From Bacteroidota bacterium (GTDB taxonomy: Bacteria > Bacteroidota > Bacteroidia > Bacteroidales > Dysgonomonadaceae): DNA of 64,000 nucleotides. Made by a program: the position numbers and the translations under genes. Shown here in pieces: positions 26,205-35,051 of the stretch. The first letter of the stretch is position 1; each line of letters begins with the position of its first letter. The stretch lies in contig JAEWQF010000070.1 in NCBI GenBank assembly GCA_023399295.1, positions 1 through 64,000 of the forward strand, in the 5' to 3' direction. The notes under the pieces were generated by a model, which saw only the letters and a program-made list of their open reading frames with translations, was not told the DNA's origin and ran no database searches.

Positions 26205-26933
26205 TTAAAGCCGGTAGTTCCAGCTACGAGCGGAATATTTCTCTTTTTGAAGCTGTTGAATCTGTTCGAGGGCATCTGCAGGTAACGGAGTCAATTCTTC
26301 TTCTCCGTAATAATGCAGGAGCTCCCTTGTAAACCGTTCAACGAAGGATCTGGTGTCGACATCATCACGGTTTTGTGCTGCCAGGTAGTTGCGGATGTTG
26401 GTCACCGGACTGGGCACCGATGCAGTCGCTTTCCTGATTAGTTTGCTGTTTTCAGAAGCCAGAGCCCGTTGCAATACCTCCAGATCCGTATCGTACAGCA
26501 GGGTACCGTGGTGCAGCTCCCGATGCACCGAGACATGTGAGGCGGTACCCGATATCTTCCTGCCCGTGAGCCAGAGATCCTTTCGCTTGCCTATCTCCAC
26601 AGGGATGGAGAGCGACCGAAGTACCGCCACCACCGGCTCCAGGAAACGTGTGCTCAGGGGTGTTTCTGACTTGTCGTACAACAGTGAATAGTTGAGATTG
26701 CCCCGGTCGTGGTATACTGCTCCCCCGCCCGATATCCTTCGCAGGATACGTATCTCGTGCTCAATGCAGTAGTCCTGATCCACCTCATTCACCACCGCCT
26801 GGTTGGAACCGATGATCACGCTGGGATCGTTGCGGTAAAGGAGAAAGAATGACTCACCCCTGCGCGTGAATAGATACTCTTCAACTGCCAGGTTGAATGA
26901 GGGAATCGTGGAGGGAGAGATCACAATTTTCAT
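26205..26933 (-). CDS. Lipoate--protein ligase family protein
   Basis: A 242-residue LplA/LipB-fold protein that attaches lipoate (or a related acid) to carrier domains. The conserved ligase motifs are visible: RNDPSVIIGSNQ, RRISGGGAVYHDRGNLNYSLL (RRxSGGGAVxHDxGN, about 78) and KISGTASHV with the catalytic Lys (about 138). ATG at 26933 (MKIVISPSTIPSFNLA) is preferred over 26975 because a full -7 box lies between them. It is short compared with E. coli LplA (about 338 residues), lacking the C-terminal accessory domain. It marks the last core gene before the CAZyme region. Confidence 0.88.
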   Translation of the reverse strand: MKIVISPSTIPSFNLAVEEYLFTRRGESFFLLYRNDPSVIIGSNQAVVNEVDQDYCIEHEIRILRRISGGGAVYHDRGNLNYSLLYDKSETPLSTRFLEPVVAVLRSLSIPVEIGKRKDLWLTGRKISGTASHVSVHRELHHGTLLYDTDLEVLQRALASENSKLIRKATASVPSPVTNIRNYLAAQNRDDVDTRSFVERFTRELLHYYGEEELTPLPADALEQIQQLQKEKYSARSWNYRL

Positions 26934-26938
26934 GGGTG

Positions 26939-26946
26939 CAAAATTA
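26939..26946 (-). promoter_or_regulatory. -7 box for lipoate ligase
   Basis: The plus-strand bases CAAAATTA read TAATTTTG on the minus strand, an exact TAnnTTTG match. It ends 5 bp before the ATG at 26933, implying a leaderless or near-leaderless transcript. Confidence 0.45.
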
Positions 26947-27038
26947 CGAATAAATTGCATCATCACAATTAACATTTTATGTCATTTTTCATAGCTCAAA
27001 CGGCTCAACCATTCCAAATTTGCATAACAAATTAATAA

Positions 27039-27248
27039 ATTTTTATAAACTTAACACCGCCTTCGGCCTCCCTAGCGGAAATTATAGCTGAAGTGGGACG
27101 ATTAGATAAAAGTAATTCTAACACATACAATGTTGAATCAAACACATTGTGTGTGGAAATTTATGACAAAAAGAACGGCATTTCCGCATCTCAAATCATC
27201 AGATACCAATTGAGAAATGTCACCCGCAGCGACAACAAATCCCGGTAA
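27039..27248 (+). pseudogene. Unrecognised coding-like remnant
   Basis: An open stretch of 69 codons ending in TAA at 27246-27248, bounded by an in-frame stop at 27036 and lacking any ATG. Its protein-like composition (NTLCVEIYDKKNGISASQII in the middle) suggests the 3' end of a lost gene. The family is not recognised. It sits directly before the broken SusC chimera, so it may be debris of the same rearrangement. Confidence 0.3.
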
Positions 27249-27283
27249 TTCCAGCCGCCAACAGCTCATTGACTGAGACAATC

Positions 27284-27300
27284 TTCACAACGGTTGTGAA
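27284..27300. promoter_or_regulatory. 17-bp dyad, possible operator
   Basis: TTCACAAC and GTTGTGAA are perfect inverted arms around a single G, about 90 bp upstream of the SusC fragment start. The size suits a dimeric regulator; no protein can be assigned. Confidence 0.4.
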
Positions 27301-27390
27301 CAGCAAACCAGGAATAAAGGCGCTTCAATGAAGAACTGAATAAATCGATATCAAGTGCACATTACTAATCTAAACAAATGAAAGAATGAG

Positions 27391-28851
27391 ATGAAACAAA
27401 ACAAGTTAAATCTAAGAAAAGGAATCTTGCTGATCTGTTTGGCAATATTTTCTTTGAGTGGCTTCGCTCAGCGCATTAACGTCAGAGGAACCATTACAGA
27501 CACATCCGGTGAATCTCTGATTGGCGTAACGGTTCAGGTTCAAGGAACAACGATTGGTACCGTTACCGACGCAGATGGCAATTACACCATTCCGTCTATT
27601 CCAACAAATGCGGTACTTGAAGTATCATACGTGGGAATGAACCCCCAGGTGATACCGGTTAACGGCAGAACAGTGATTGACATTGTGATGCAAGAAGACA
27701 GTGAGCTCCTGGAAGAGGTGGTGGTAATAGGATACGGTACCATGCGCAAAAGTGACGTTACCGGTGCCGTGGCTGTCGTTTCAGCCGAAGAGCTCACTTC
27801 CAAACCGGTTACCAATGCCTTTGAAGCCCTTCAGGGTAAAGTTGCCGGAGTGGATATCACTTCCTCACAGCGACCCGGCGAGTTAGGATCGGTACGCATC
27901 CGTGGCAACCGCTCACTGAATGCAACCAATGCCCCATTGTATGTGGTGGATGGTGTCGTGTTGAGCTCCGGTGGCATCGAAAGCATCAACCCGCGTGAGG
28001 TGGGTAAACTGAACTGGGACGAGAAACTCACCCTGGAGATAAACGGCAACAATCCGGGAGTCAGGGAGATGACCCTTCGCAGCGCTGATCTGCCCACCCT
28101 CTTTCTGGCGGGGAACTCCACCGTCACCGATCAGGATCACGAGCCCTGGTGTGGATGGGGACAGATGCTCCCATAGTTTCTTGACGACCGGATCGCCGTG
28201 GCCAACTATGCCGAGTCGGGCGAAGCCGGGAACACGTTCATCTCGGCCGGACGGTTCGACAAGATCCTCACCCGGATGAAAGAGGGAGATTATCTCTTTA
28301 TCGAGTTCGGCCACAACGACCAGAAACAGAAGGGTCCCGATCGGGGTCCTTACACCAGCTACAAGCAGAGCCTGAAACAGATGATTGAGGGTACCCGTGC
28401 AAAGGGGGCTACACCGGTACTGGTTACGCCCATGCACCGACGAAGGTTCGATGAGACAGGCAGAATCATCAATACGCTGGGCGACTATCCCGATGCGGTA
28501 CGTCAACTGGCTGCCGAGGAGCATCTCCTGCTGATCGACCTGAACAGAATGAGCAGGACATTGTATGAAGCCTGTGGTCCCGAAGCGTCGAAAAAGGCAT
28601 TTGTCCATTACCCGGCAGGCAGCTTCCCGGGTCAGCGTGAGTCGCTGGAAGACAATACGCATTTCAACAGCTTCGGTGGTGACCAGATCTGCAGATGTAT
28701 TATTCGGGGTATACAGGAAAGCGCTTCTCCGTTGAAGCAGTTTATCGTGACTGAGTTCGGTTCATTTGATCCCGCCCATCCCGATGTTGCGGACGACTTC
28801 CGCCTCTCTCCTACTCCGTTCAGTGCTGTGACAAAACCGGAAGGAAACTAA
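27391..28851 (+). pseudogene. Broken chimera: SusC N-terminus joined to rhamnogalacturonan acetylesterase (CE12)
   Basis: Residues 1 to about 201 are a SusC start: signal peptide, carboxypeptidase-D-like domain (GTITDTSGESLIGVTVQVQG), EVVVIGYGTMRKSDVTGA, then the plug up to VVLSSGGIESINP. At about 27994-28003 the frame switches without a break into a CE12 SGNH esterase (KLNWDEKLTLEINGN, FLAGNSTVTDQDHEPW). An in-frame TAG at 28174-28176 interrupts it. The same frame then continues from 28177 to 28851 with FIEFGHNDQK and DNTHFNSFGGDQ, the remaining esterase motifs. More than 800 residues of SusC, any SusD and the esterase N-terminus are missing. The parts from 28198 onward could be translated separately but would lack the catalytic GNS serine. 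Confidence 0.88.
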
Positions 28852-28872
28852 ATGAATGTATAAACCCATCCT

Positions 28873-30111
28873 ATGAATCAAATGAGAAAATTTATTGTTA
28901 CAATCTCAACCCTGATGCTCACCTGCATCCTCACGGCGCAACAGCGTACCGATGAGGCAGCCGTGCGGGCAATCGCCGACAACATCCTGAAACAACCCGT
29001 CACGCAGTTCGTGGGGGTGGATGATGGCACTGTATATAACAGCACAAAAGAGATCCCTGAAGGCAAGGATGTAAAGTTTAAAAGTCCGCTCACCGAATGG
29101 CACTACTCGAACGGTGTGCTGGACATGGCCATGATCAAGCTGGGAGAGTATCTCAACGAACCGGCATATGTGCAGTATGCCAAAAATCATGTCGCATTCG
29201 GATTCGACAACCATGCCTACTTCAAGGAACGATTCCGGAACGACCGGAATCACTGGCACTGGCCCTTCGGACAGCTGTGGAACTTCAAGGAACTGGACGA
29301 CTGTGGTGCCATGGGGGCTGCCGTGATCGAGGTATATCAACTGGAAAATAGACAAGAGTACATCGATTACATCCATACAGCCGCAAAGCATATCATGGAG
29401 GGACAGGACCGACTGGAGGATGGCACGCTGAGCCGCACTTTTCCACGGGAGATGACCGTCTGGGCCGACGATGCCTACATGGCGACCTCCTTCCTGACAC
29501 GGATGGGCAAGTTTACGGGAGATCAGCGTTACTTCGATGAAGCAGCCCGACAGCTTATCCTGATGGACAGCTACCTCTGGGATGAGACCAGAGGACTCTA
29601 TTACCACTGCTATTATTCCGATCTGGATCGCAACGGTGTCGCTTACTGGGGAAGAGCCAACGGCTGGATCACCATCTCGCTGGCCGACCTGATTGAGGCG
29701 ATGCCGGTCGCTCATCCCCAACGGGAAGAGCTGATTGAGATGCTGGAGAAACAGATCGTGGGCGCCTCCCGTTGGCAAAATGCAAACGGCATGTGGAACC
29801 AGTTGCTGGATAAGAGCGACTCCTACGACGAGTCGTCGGTGACGGCAATGTACATTTATGGCATTGCCAAAGCCATCAACAACGGCTGGATTGACGCTGC
29901 TTACGGATCCATTGCCAGAGCGGGATGGAAAGCACTGAAGGAAAACGAGATCACGCCCGATGGCCGGTTTACGAACGTGTGCGTGGGTACGGGCATCAGC
30001 AACGATCTGCCCTTCTATTTGAACCGTCCCGTCGGTGACAACGAGAAGCACGGTTTGGGGTTGATCATCGGTACGGCAGTTGAAATGATGAAGTTAAACA
30101 ACAAAAAATGA
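28873..30111 (+). CDS. GH105 unsaturated rhamnogalacturonyl hydrolase
   Basis: Secreted enzyme removing the unsaturated uronic acid that pectate or rhamnogalacturonan lyases leave at oligosaccharide ends. 412 residues with a signal peptide (cleavage near ILTAQ). The (alpha/alpha)6-barrel motifs of GH105/GH88 are WPFGQLWNFKELDDCGAMGAA (catalytic Asp of the LDDCG motif, near 139) and TVWADDAYMATSFL (about 196), with YYHCYYSDLDRNGVAYWGRANGW (about 238). It follows the broken CE12 gene and overlaps the GH43 start by 4 bp, in line with rhamnogalacturonan I degradation. Confidence 0.93.
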   Translation: MNQMRKFIVTISTLMLTCILTAQQRTDEAAVRAIADNILKQPVTQFVGVDDGTVYNSTKEIPEGKDVKFKSPLTEWHYSNGVLDMAMIKLGEYLNEPAYVQYAKNHVAFGFDNHAYFKERFRNDRNHWHWPFGQLWNFKELDDCGAMGAAVIEVYQLENRQEYIDYIHTAAKHIMEGQDRLEDGTLSRTFPREMTVWADDAYMATSFLTRMGKFTGDQRYFDEAARQLILMDSYLWDETRGLYYHCYYSDLDRNGVAYWGRANGWITISLADLIEAMPVAHPQREELIEMLEKQIVGASRWQNANGMWNQLLDKSDSYDESSVTAMYIYGIAKAINNGWIDAAYGSIARAGWKALKENEITPDGRFTNVCVGTGISNDLPFYLNRPVGDNEKHGLGLIIGTAVEMMKLNNKK

Positions 30112-31043
30112 AAATAAAGAGTCACCTGTTGATCGCATGCCTGGTCATCCACACCTCCCTTTTCGCCGAGGTATATCTCTTCTCCTACTTCACGGGAAAC
30201 GGTGAAGAGGGCCTGCACCTGGCATACAGCTGCGACGGATTGAATTGGAAGCCGTTCAACAACGGCGCATCTCTCCTGACACCCATGGTGGGAAAAGACC
30301 GGCTGATGCGCGATCCGAGCATCACCAGGGGCAAGGACGGACTGTTTCACATGGTATGGACCACCGGATGGTGGGACCGACACATCGGCTATGCCTCCTC
30401 CCCAGACCTGATCCACTGGTCGTCACAACGCACCATCCCGGTAATGGATCACGAACCGGAGACCAGAAACTGCTGGGCCCCGGAACTCTTCTACGACGAA
30501 GCGGATGATCTCTTCTACATCATCTGGGCCTCCACCGTGCCCGGGATGTTCCCGGAGATCGCCACTTCCGAGCGGGAGAAAGGGTTGAACCACCGCCAGT
30601 ATGCGGTCACCACGAAAGACTTTGTGACATTCAGCGATACGAAACTCTTCTACGATCCCGGATTCAGCGTCATTGATGCGGCCATCATCCGGCAACAGGA
30701 GAAATACTGGATGATCCTTAAAAACGAGAACTCGGCACCGGCAGAGAAGAATCTGCGGGTGGTCTTTACGGACGACCTGAAAAAGGGCTTTCCAGTGACC
30801 GTCTCTGCAAACATCTCGGGTGATGCCTGGGCCGAAGGTCCCTCCCCCCTAAGGGTCGGTGAGTATGTCTATGTCTACTTCGACAAGTACACGGAGAAAA
30901 AATATGGAGCCATCCGCTCCCGGGATGGGCTTGAATGGGAGGATGTCTCCGAGCAGATCACTTTTCCACCGGGAACCAGACATGGTACCGCTTTTCGGAT
31001 CAGCAGCGAGGAGTGGAATCATCTGAATAAGAACACCCGTTGA
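30108..31043 (+). CDS. GH43 family glycoside hydrolase
   Basis: A 311-residue five-bladed beta-propeller enzyme with a signal peptide. It has the YLFSYFTGNGEEGLHLAYS start seen in one GH43 group, a catalytic Asp in LMRDPSIT, CWAPELFYDE, and the general-acid Glu in DAWAEGPSPL. Family members remove arabinose, xylose or galactose side chains; next to GH105 and GH106 a role on rhamnogalacturonan I arabinan or galactan side chains is likely but unproved. ATGA overlap with the GH105 stop shows translational coupling. Confidence 0.85.
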   Translation: MKIKSHLLIACLVIHTSLFAEVYLFSYFTGNGEEGLHLAYSCDGLNWKPFNNGASLLTPMVGKDRLMRDPSITRGKDGLFHMVWTTGWWDRHIGYASSPDLIHWSSQRTIPVMDHEPETRNCWAPELFYDEADDLFYIIWASTVPGMFPEIATSEREKGLNHRQYAVTTKDFVTFSDTKLFYDPGFSVIDAAIIRQQEKYWMILKNENSAPAEKNLRVVFTDDLKKGFPVTVSANISGDAWAEGPSPLRVGEYVYVYFDKYTEKKYGAIRSRDGLEWEDVSEQITFPPGTRHGTAFRISSEEWNHLNKNTR

Positions 31044-31096
31044 GGGTTGTCGTGCGTTGAAAAGCGGCCATCTAATTACACATCAGCAGGAACACA

Positions 31097-33895
31097 ATGA
31101 AAAAACAGTTTGCACTTATCCCCCTTACACTCGCACTCCTGCTTGCAGGATGCAACAACCCACCAACAGATACCGACTGGCCGGAACAGACCATTGAAAA
31201 CAAGCCTTGGACCCGCTGGTGGTGGATGGGCAATGATCTCGATTCGGCGAACCTCATCTACAACCTGGAGGCGCTCAGCAATGCCGGTATCGGCGGGGTG
31301 GAGATCACGCCCATCTACGGAGTGAAAGGAAGGGAAGAGCACTATATCAACTATCTCTCAACAGAGTGGATGAATATGCTCGGCTTTACCATCACCGAGG
31401 CATCACGGCTGGGAATGGGGGTGGATATGAACAACGGTACCGGATGGCCTTTCGGAGGGCCGGAGGTACCTGTGGAGGATGCCGCCACCCGGGCTCTCTT
31501 CCGCGAATATAGCCTCTCGGGAGGTGAAGCCCTGACAGAACCGGTGGTGGTGATGGAGGAAAGGCAGAAAGGAATAGCCCGCCTGGAGAAACTGATGGCC
31601 TACCGTGTAGGAGGCGAGGTTCTGGACCTCACCGGCAACGTGAATGAGGAGGGCAGCCTGGAATGGATCGCACCCGAAGGGGGTGACTGGAGACTGATTG
31701 CGCTTTTCATCGGTAAGACAGGACAAAAGGTGAAACGGGCAGCCCCCGGCGGTGAAGGATTTGTGGTCGATCATCTGGACAGGGATGCGGTGAAGCGTTA
31801 TCTGGAACGATTCGACAAGGCTTTTGTAGAGAACGGCACCCCTTTTCCAACCACGTTCTTCAACGACTCTTACGAGGTTTACGGGGCAGACTGGACCCCC
31901 ACACTGCTGCATGAGTTTGAAAAACGTAAGTACTACAAACTGCAGGATTATCTCCCCGATCTGCTGGCTAACGGTGCCACCGATCGATCGGCCAGGGTCA
32001 TTGCCGATTATCGCGAGACCGTGGGAGAGATCCTGCTGGAGAACTTCACCATCCCCTGGACCGAATGGGCACACGGTCACGGGGTGAAGACACGCAATCA
32101 GGCACACGGGTCGCCGGCAAACCTGATCGATCTCTATGCCGCGGTCGACATCCCGGAATGCGAATCGTTCAGCATCACCGATTTCGACATTCCCGGCCTG
32201 AGAAAAGACACGATCCGGAAAAAGAACGACAGTGATCCCACCATCCTGAAGTATGCCTCCTCCGCGGCTCACATCACAGGTAAGCCCTACACCTCGTCCG
32301 AAACATTCACATGGCTCACGGAACACTTCCGCACATCCCTCTCACAGGCAAAACCGGAGATCGATCAGATGTTCACCTCGGGTGTGAACCGGGTCTTTTT
32401 TCATGGCACCACCTACTCTCCAAAAGAGGCGGCATGGCCCGGATGGAAATTCTATGCTTCGGTAGATATGTCACCCACCAATCCATACTGGAAAAATGCT
32501 CCTTCCTTCTTCAGCTACATCACCCGGGTACAGTCGTTCCTCCAGAGCGGAGAACCCGACAATGATTTCCTGCTTTACCTTCCCATGTATGATATCTGGC
32601 ATGAACAGAGGGGGTCCTTCTTCACTACGTTTGCCATCCATGGCATGCGCGAACGGTTGCCCGACTTTGGCGATGCGGTAGAGAGGATCATGCAGAGCGG
32701 ATTCGACCTGGATTACATCTCCGACCGTTTCCTGCAGACCACAACGGTGGAACGGGGCCTGCTCAAAACGGAGGGAGGCACAACCTACAAGGCGTTGATC
32801 CTGCCGGCTGTTAAAGAGATCCCGCTGGCAACGATGGAACAGATCACCCGTCTGGTTGAACAGGGAGCCACCATTCTCTTCTCGGAGCACTACCCTTCCG
32901 ATGTACCGGGACGAACCGATCTGGAAAAACGCAGGGACCAATTTAACAAACTCCTCTCCGGTTTACCGCAAGTGGGCAGCTTCGAAACAACTGGTCAACA
33001 GAATATGGGTAAAGGGACCGTGATCACCGGCAGTGACTACGGCGAGATGCTCTCAATATGGGATGAGAACAGAGAACAGTTTGTCAATGAGCTGGGTGGT
33101 CAGCTGGTGAGAAGAAAGTATGAGAAGGGGCACATCTATTTCCTCGCGATGTTGCAGAACAATCCTGTGGATGGATGGGTGACACTGAGTGTTGACGCCG
33201 AAAGTGCCATGCTTTTTGATCCGATGAGTGGGAGGAAAGGTGTTGCCGCGCTGCGAAAGAACAACGGCAGGACAGAGGTATACCTGCAGCTCAAACCGGG
33301 AGAGTCGATGATTGTGAAAACATTCAATCACCCGATAGAGGCAGAAAAGTGGAGCTATTATGAGCCCTCTGATCAGATCATAAAACTGGATAGAGGATGG
33401 CAACTGAGCTTCATGGAGAGTGAGCCTGCAATTGATGAGACGTTTAACCCCGACAGCCTTCACACATGGACCGAACTGGAACATGATGATTTGCAACGGA
33501 ACATGGGAACAGGTCAATACAGCCTTACATTTGAGCTCAGTAAAAAACCGGAAGCTGAATATCTCCTTTCGCTGGGGGATGTGCGTGAAAGTGCCGTGGT
33601 GCGAATTAACGGAGAAGTTGCTGACACGCTCTATGCGCTCCCTTTCGAAACAAGGATCGGATCCCTGTTAAAAGATGGAGAGAATATGATTGAGATCGAG
33701 GTAACCAACTTGCCGGCCAACCGCATAGCCGATTTCGACCGGCGTGGTGTAGAGTGGCGCATCTTCCACGAGATCAACTTTGTAAGCATCACCTACCAGC
33801 CCACGCAGTTCGACATCTGGGAGGTGATGAAGCGGGGAGCATCCCTCCAAACAGCGGAGTCACTCCCGATCTCTCATCAGGTAATGAAATTATAG
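31097..33895 (+). CDS. GH106 alpha-L-rhamnosidase, lipoprotein
   Basis: A 932-residue protein with a lipobox (LLLAGC, near residue 19), so probably anchored to a membrane by lipid. The N-terminal part has the GH106-type motifs TRWWWMGNDLD (near 38), GGVEITPIYGVKGRE (near 66) and GVDMNNGTGWPFGGPEVP (near 108). The C-terminal 200 residues look like beta-sandwich domains. It is expected to release rhamnose from rhamnogalacturonan I or related glycans. It follows the GH43 gene by 53 bp in the same operon. Its 3' end overlaps the convergent LacI gene by 19 bp. Confidence 0.87.
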   Translation: MKKQFALIPLTLALLLAGCNNPPTDTDWPEQTIENKPWTRWWWMGNDLDSANLIYNLEALSNAGIGGVEITPIYGVKGREEHYINYLSTEWMNMLGFTITEASRLGMGVDMNNGTGWPFGGPEVPVEDAATRALFREYSLSGGEALTEPVVVMEERQKGIARLEKLMAYRVGGEVLDLTGNVNEEGSLEWIAPEGGDWRLIALFIGKTGQKVKRAAPGGEGFVVDHLDRDAVKRYLERFDKAFVENGTPFPTTFFNDSYEVYGADWTPTLLHEFEKRKYYKLQDYLPDLLANGATDRSARVIADYRETVGEILLENFTIPWTEWAHGHGVKTRNQAHGSPANLIDLYAAVDIPECESFSITDFDIPGLRKDTIRKKNDSDPTILKYASSAAHITGKPYTSSETFTWLTEHFRTSLSQAKPEIDQMFTSGVNRVFFHGTTYSPKEAAWPGWKFYASVDMSPTNPYWKNAPSFFSYITRVQSFLQSGEPDNDFLLYLPMYDIWHEQRGSFFTTFAIHGMRERLPDFGDAVERIMQSGFDLDYISDRFLQTTTVERGLLKTEGGTTYKALILPAVKEIPLATMEQITRLVEQGATILFSEHYPSDVPGRTDLEKRRDQFNKLLSGLPQVGSFETTGQQNMGKGTVITGSDYGEMLSIWDENREQFVNELGGQLVRRKYEKGHIYFLAMLQNNPVDGWVTLSVDAESAMLFDPMSGRKGVAALRKNNGRTEVYLQLKPGESMIVKTFNHPIEAEKWSYYEPSDQIIKLDRGWQLSFMESEPAIDETFNPDSLHTWTELEHDDLQRNMGTGQYSLTFELSKKPEAEYLLSLGDVRESAVVRINGEVADTLYALPFETRIGSLLKDGENMIEIEVTNLPANRIADFDRRGVEWRIFHEINFVSITYQPTQFDIWEVMKRGASLQTAESLPISHQVMKL

Positions 33896-34944
33896 CGGTT
33901 GTAGTAATCGATGGTGTCGCGGGTGAGAATATCCAGGCTGACAATGTTCTGCACGGTCACTGATCCATGATAAATGAGATACTCCAACAGTGTCTTCATT
34001 GCCAGAAAACCTTGCCGTTCAGGCTCCTGACCGATCAGAAAATCGATAACACCGTTTCTGAGTCCCTCCACATTCGGCCGGGTCAGATCCATGCAGATCA
34101 GCCGAACATCGCGGATTGACTTCCGTTGAAAGTAATCGGCCAGGATGCCTCCTCGCGAGTTGAGCACCACCACGCCACCGAATGCATAACTCCCCTGGAA
34201 ATAGTGATCCAGCTGCTGGTCATACCTATCCGGTTCCATGGCAGTGAAGGGGATCCGTACAACCTCGGAAGTGATCTTTCGCTCACTGAGATAATCGGAG
34301 AAACCCTGCTTGCGGAGGATACTGGTGTTCGCACTCTCATCCCCTACACGCACCGCCTGTAGCATCCCGATAGGAGAACCCTTACGGGTGATGGAGGTGA
34401 TGAGCCGGGCAATCAGATAACCGCAGACATAGTGTGCCGACGTGAAATAGGCAAGCGGGGCGGTCTGCTCTACCGTCGAGTCTACAAACAGATAGGGGAT
34501 GTCTCTCTCTTCCAGCTTCCTGACAAGTCTCACTGTCTCCTCCTTGAAGGTGGTGCCTATGATCACCGCATCGGTATCCAGTTCTGCAATCTCGTCATAG
34601 ACCTGCCGGCAGGAGTTGATATCGTACTGATTGTAGGTAAAAACCGAACATTTGATACGGATGTTCTCATACTCCTGCAACGCCTTGCGGATACCCTGAT
34701 GGATGCTCTCCCAATACTCCCCCTCCATCACATCGGGGGTGGTGATGATCACCTTGTACTTGCGCCGCAACGACAGGCCGGTGATGTGGATATTCGGCTT
34801 GTAGTTCACCCTTTTCAACACCTCCTCTACCGCAAGACGGGCCGACTCCGACACACGTCCCCTGTTGTGAATGATGCGGTCCACCGTGCCGGGCGATACC
34901 CCGGCCATCTCGGCAATATCTTTGATGCGGATTTTACGTTGCAT
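33877..34944 (-). CDS. LacI-family transcriptional regulator (first of a tandem pair)
   Basis: 355 residues from ATG at 34944 (MQRKIRIKDIAEMAGVSPG); an earlier in-frame ATG at 34968 adds eight residues not shared by the paralogue. The N-terminal HTH reads VSPGTVDRIIHNRGRVSESA with the hinge region KRVNYKPN. The rest is a periplasmic-binding-protein-like sugar-sensing domain with GYLIARLITSI, ESANTSILRKQGF and GQEPERQGFLAMKT. It likely represses nearby glycan genes until a sugar binds. A close paralogue lies just upstream. Confidence 0.92.
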   Translation of the reverse strand: MQRKIRIKDIAEMAGVSPGTVDRIIHNRGRVSESARLAVEEVLKRVNYKPNIHITGLSLRRKYKVIITTPDVMEGEYWESIHQGIRKALQEYENIRIKCSVFTYNQYDINSCRQVYDEIAELDTDAVIIGTTFKEETVRLVRKLEERDIPYLFVDSTVEQTAPLAYFTSAHYVCGYLIARLITSITRKGSPIGMLQAVRVGDESANTSILRKQGFSDYLSERKITSEVVRIPFTAMEPDRYDQQLDHYFQGSYAFGGVVVLNSRGGILADYFQRKSIRDVRLICMDLTRPNVEGLRNGVIDFLIGQEPERQGFLAMKTLLEYLIYHGSVTVQNIVSLDILTRDTIDYYNRYNFIT

Positions 34945-35051
34945 TGACGATCCTGTTTTTAATCTCATGCTTCCATTCTCAACAAACCAGCCTCAATGAA
35001 ATGGCCTCGCCCCCTTCATCGGCATCAATCCGGAGATACATCAGCGGCTCC

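Larger units (their letters stand above)
26976..27390. other. 415-bp AT-rich junction between core genome and CAZyme block
   Basis: No complete gene is seen. It holds an unrecognised open frame without an ATG (27039-27248) and a 17-bp dyad at 27284-27300. The base composition is clearly more AT-rich than the flanking genes. The two signals are listed separately. Confidence 0.6.

Noticed and set aside
28906..30051. Long antisense open frame opposite the GH105 gene
   Set aside because: It is a by-product of codon composition in a real gene; no family motif or promoter is seen on that strand.
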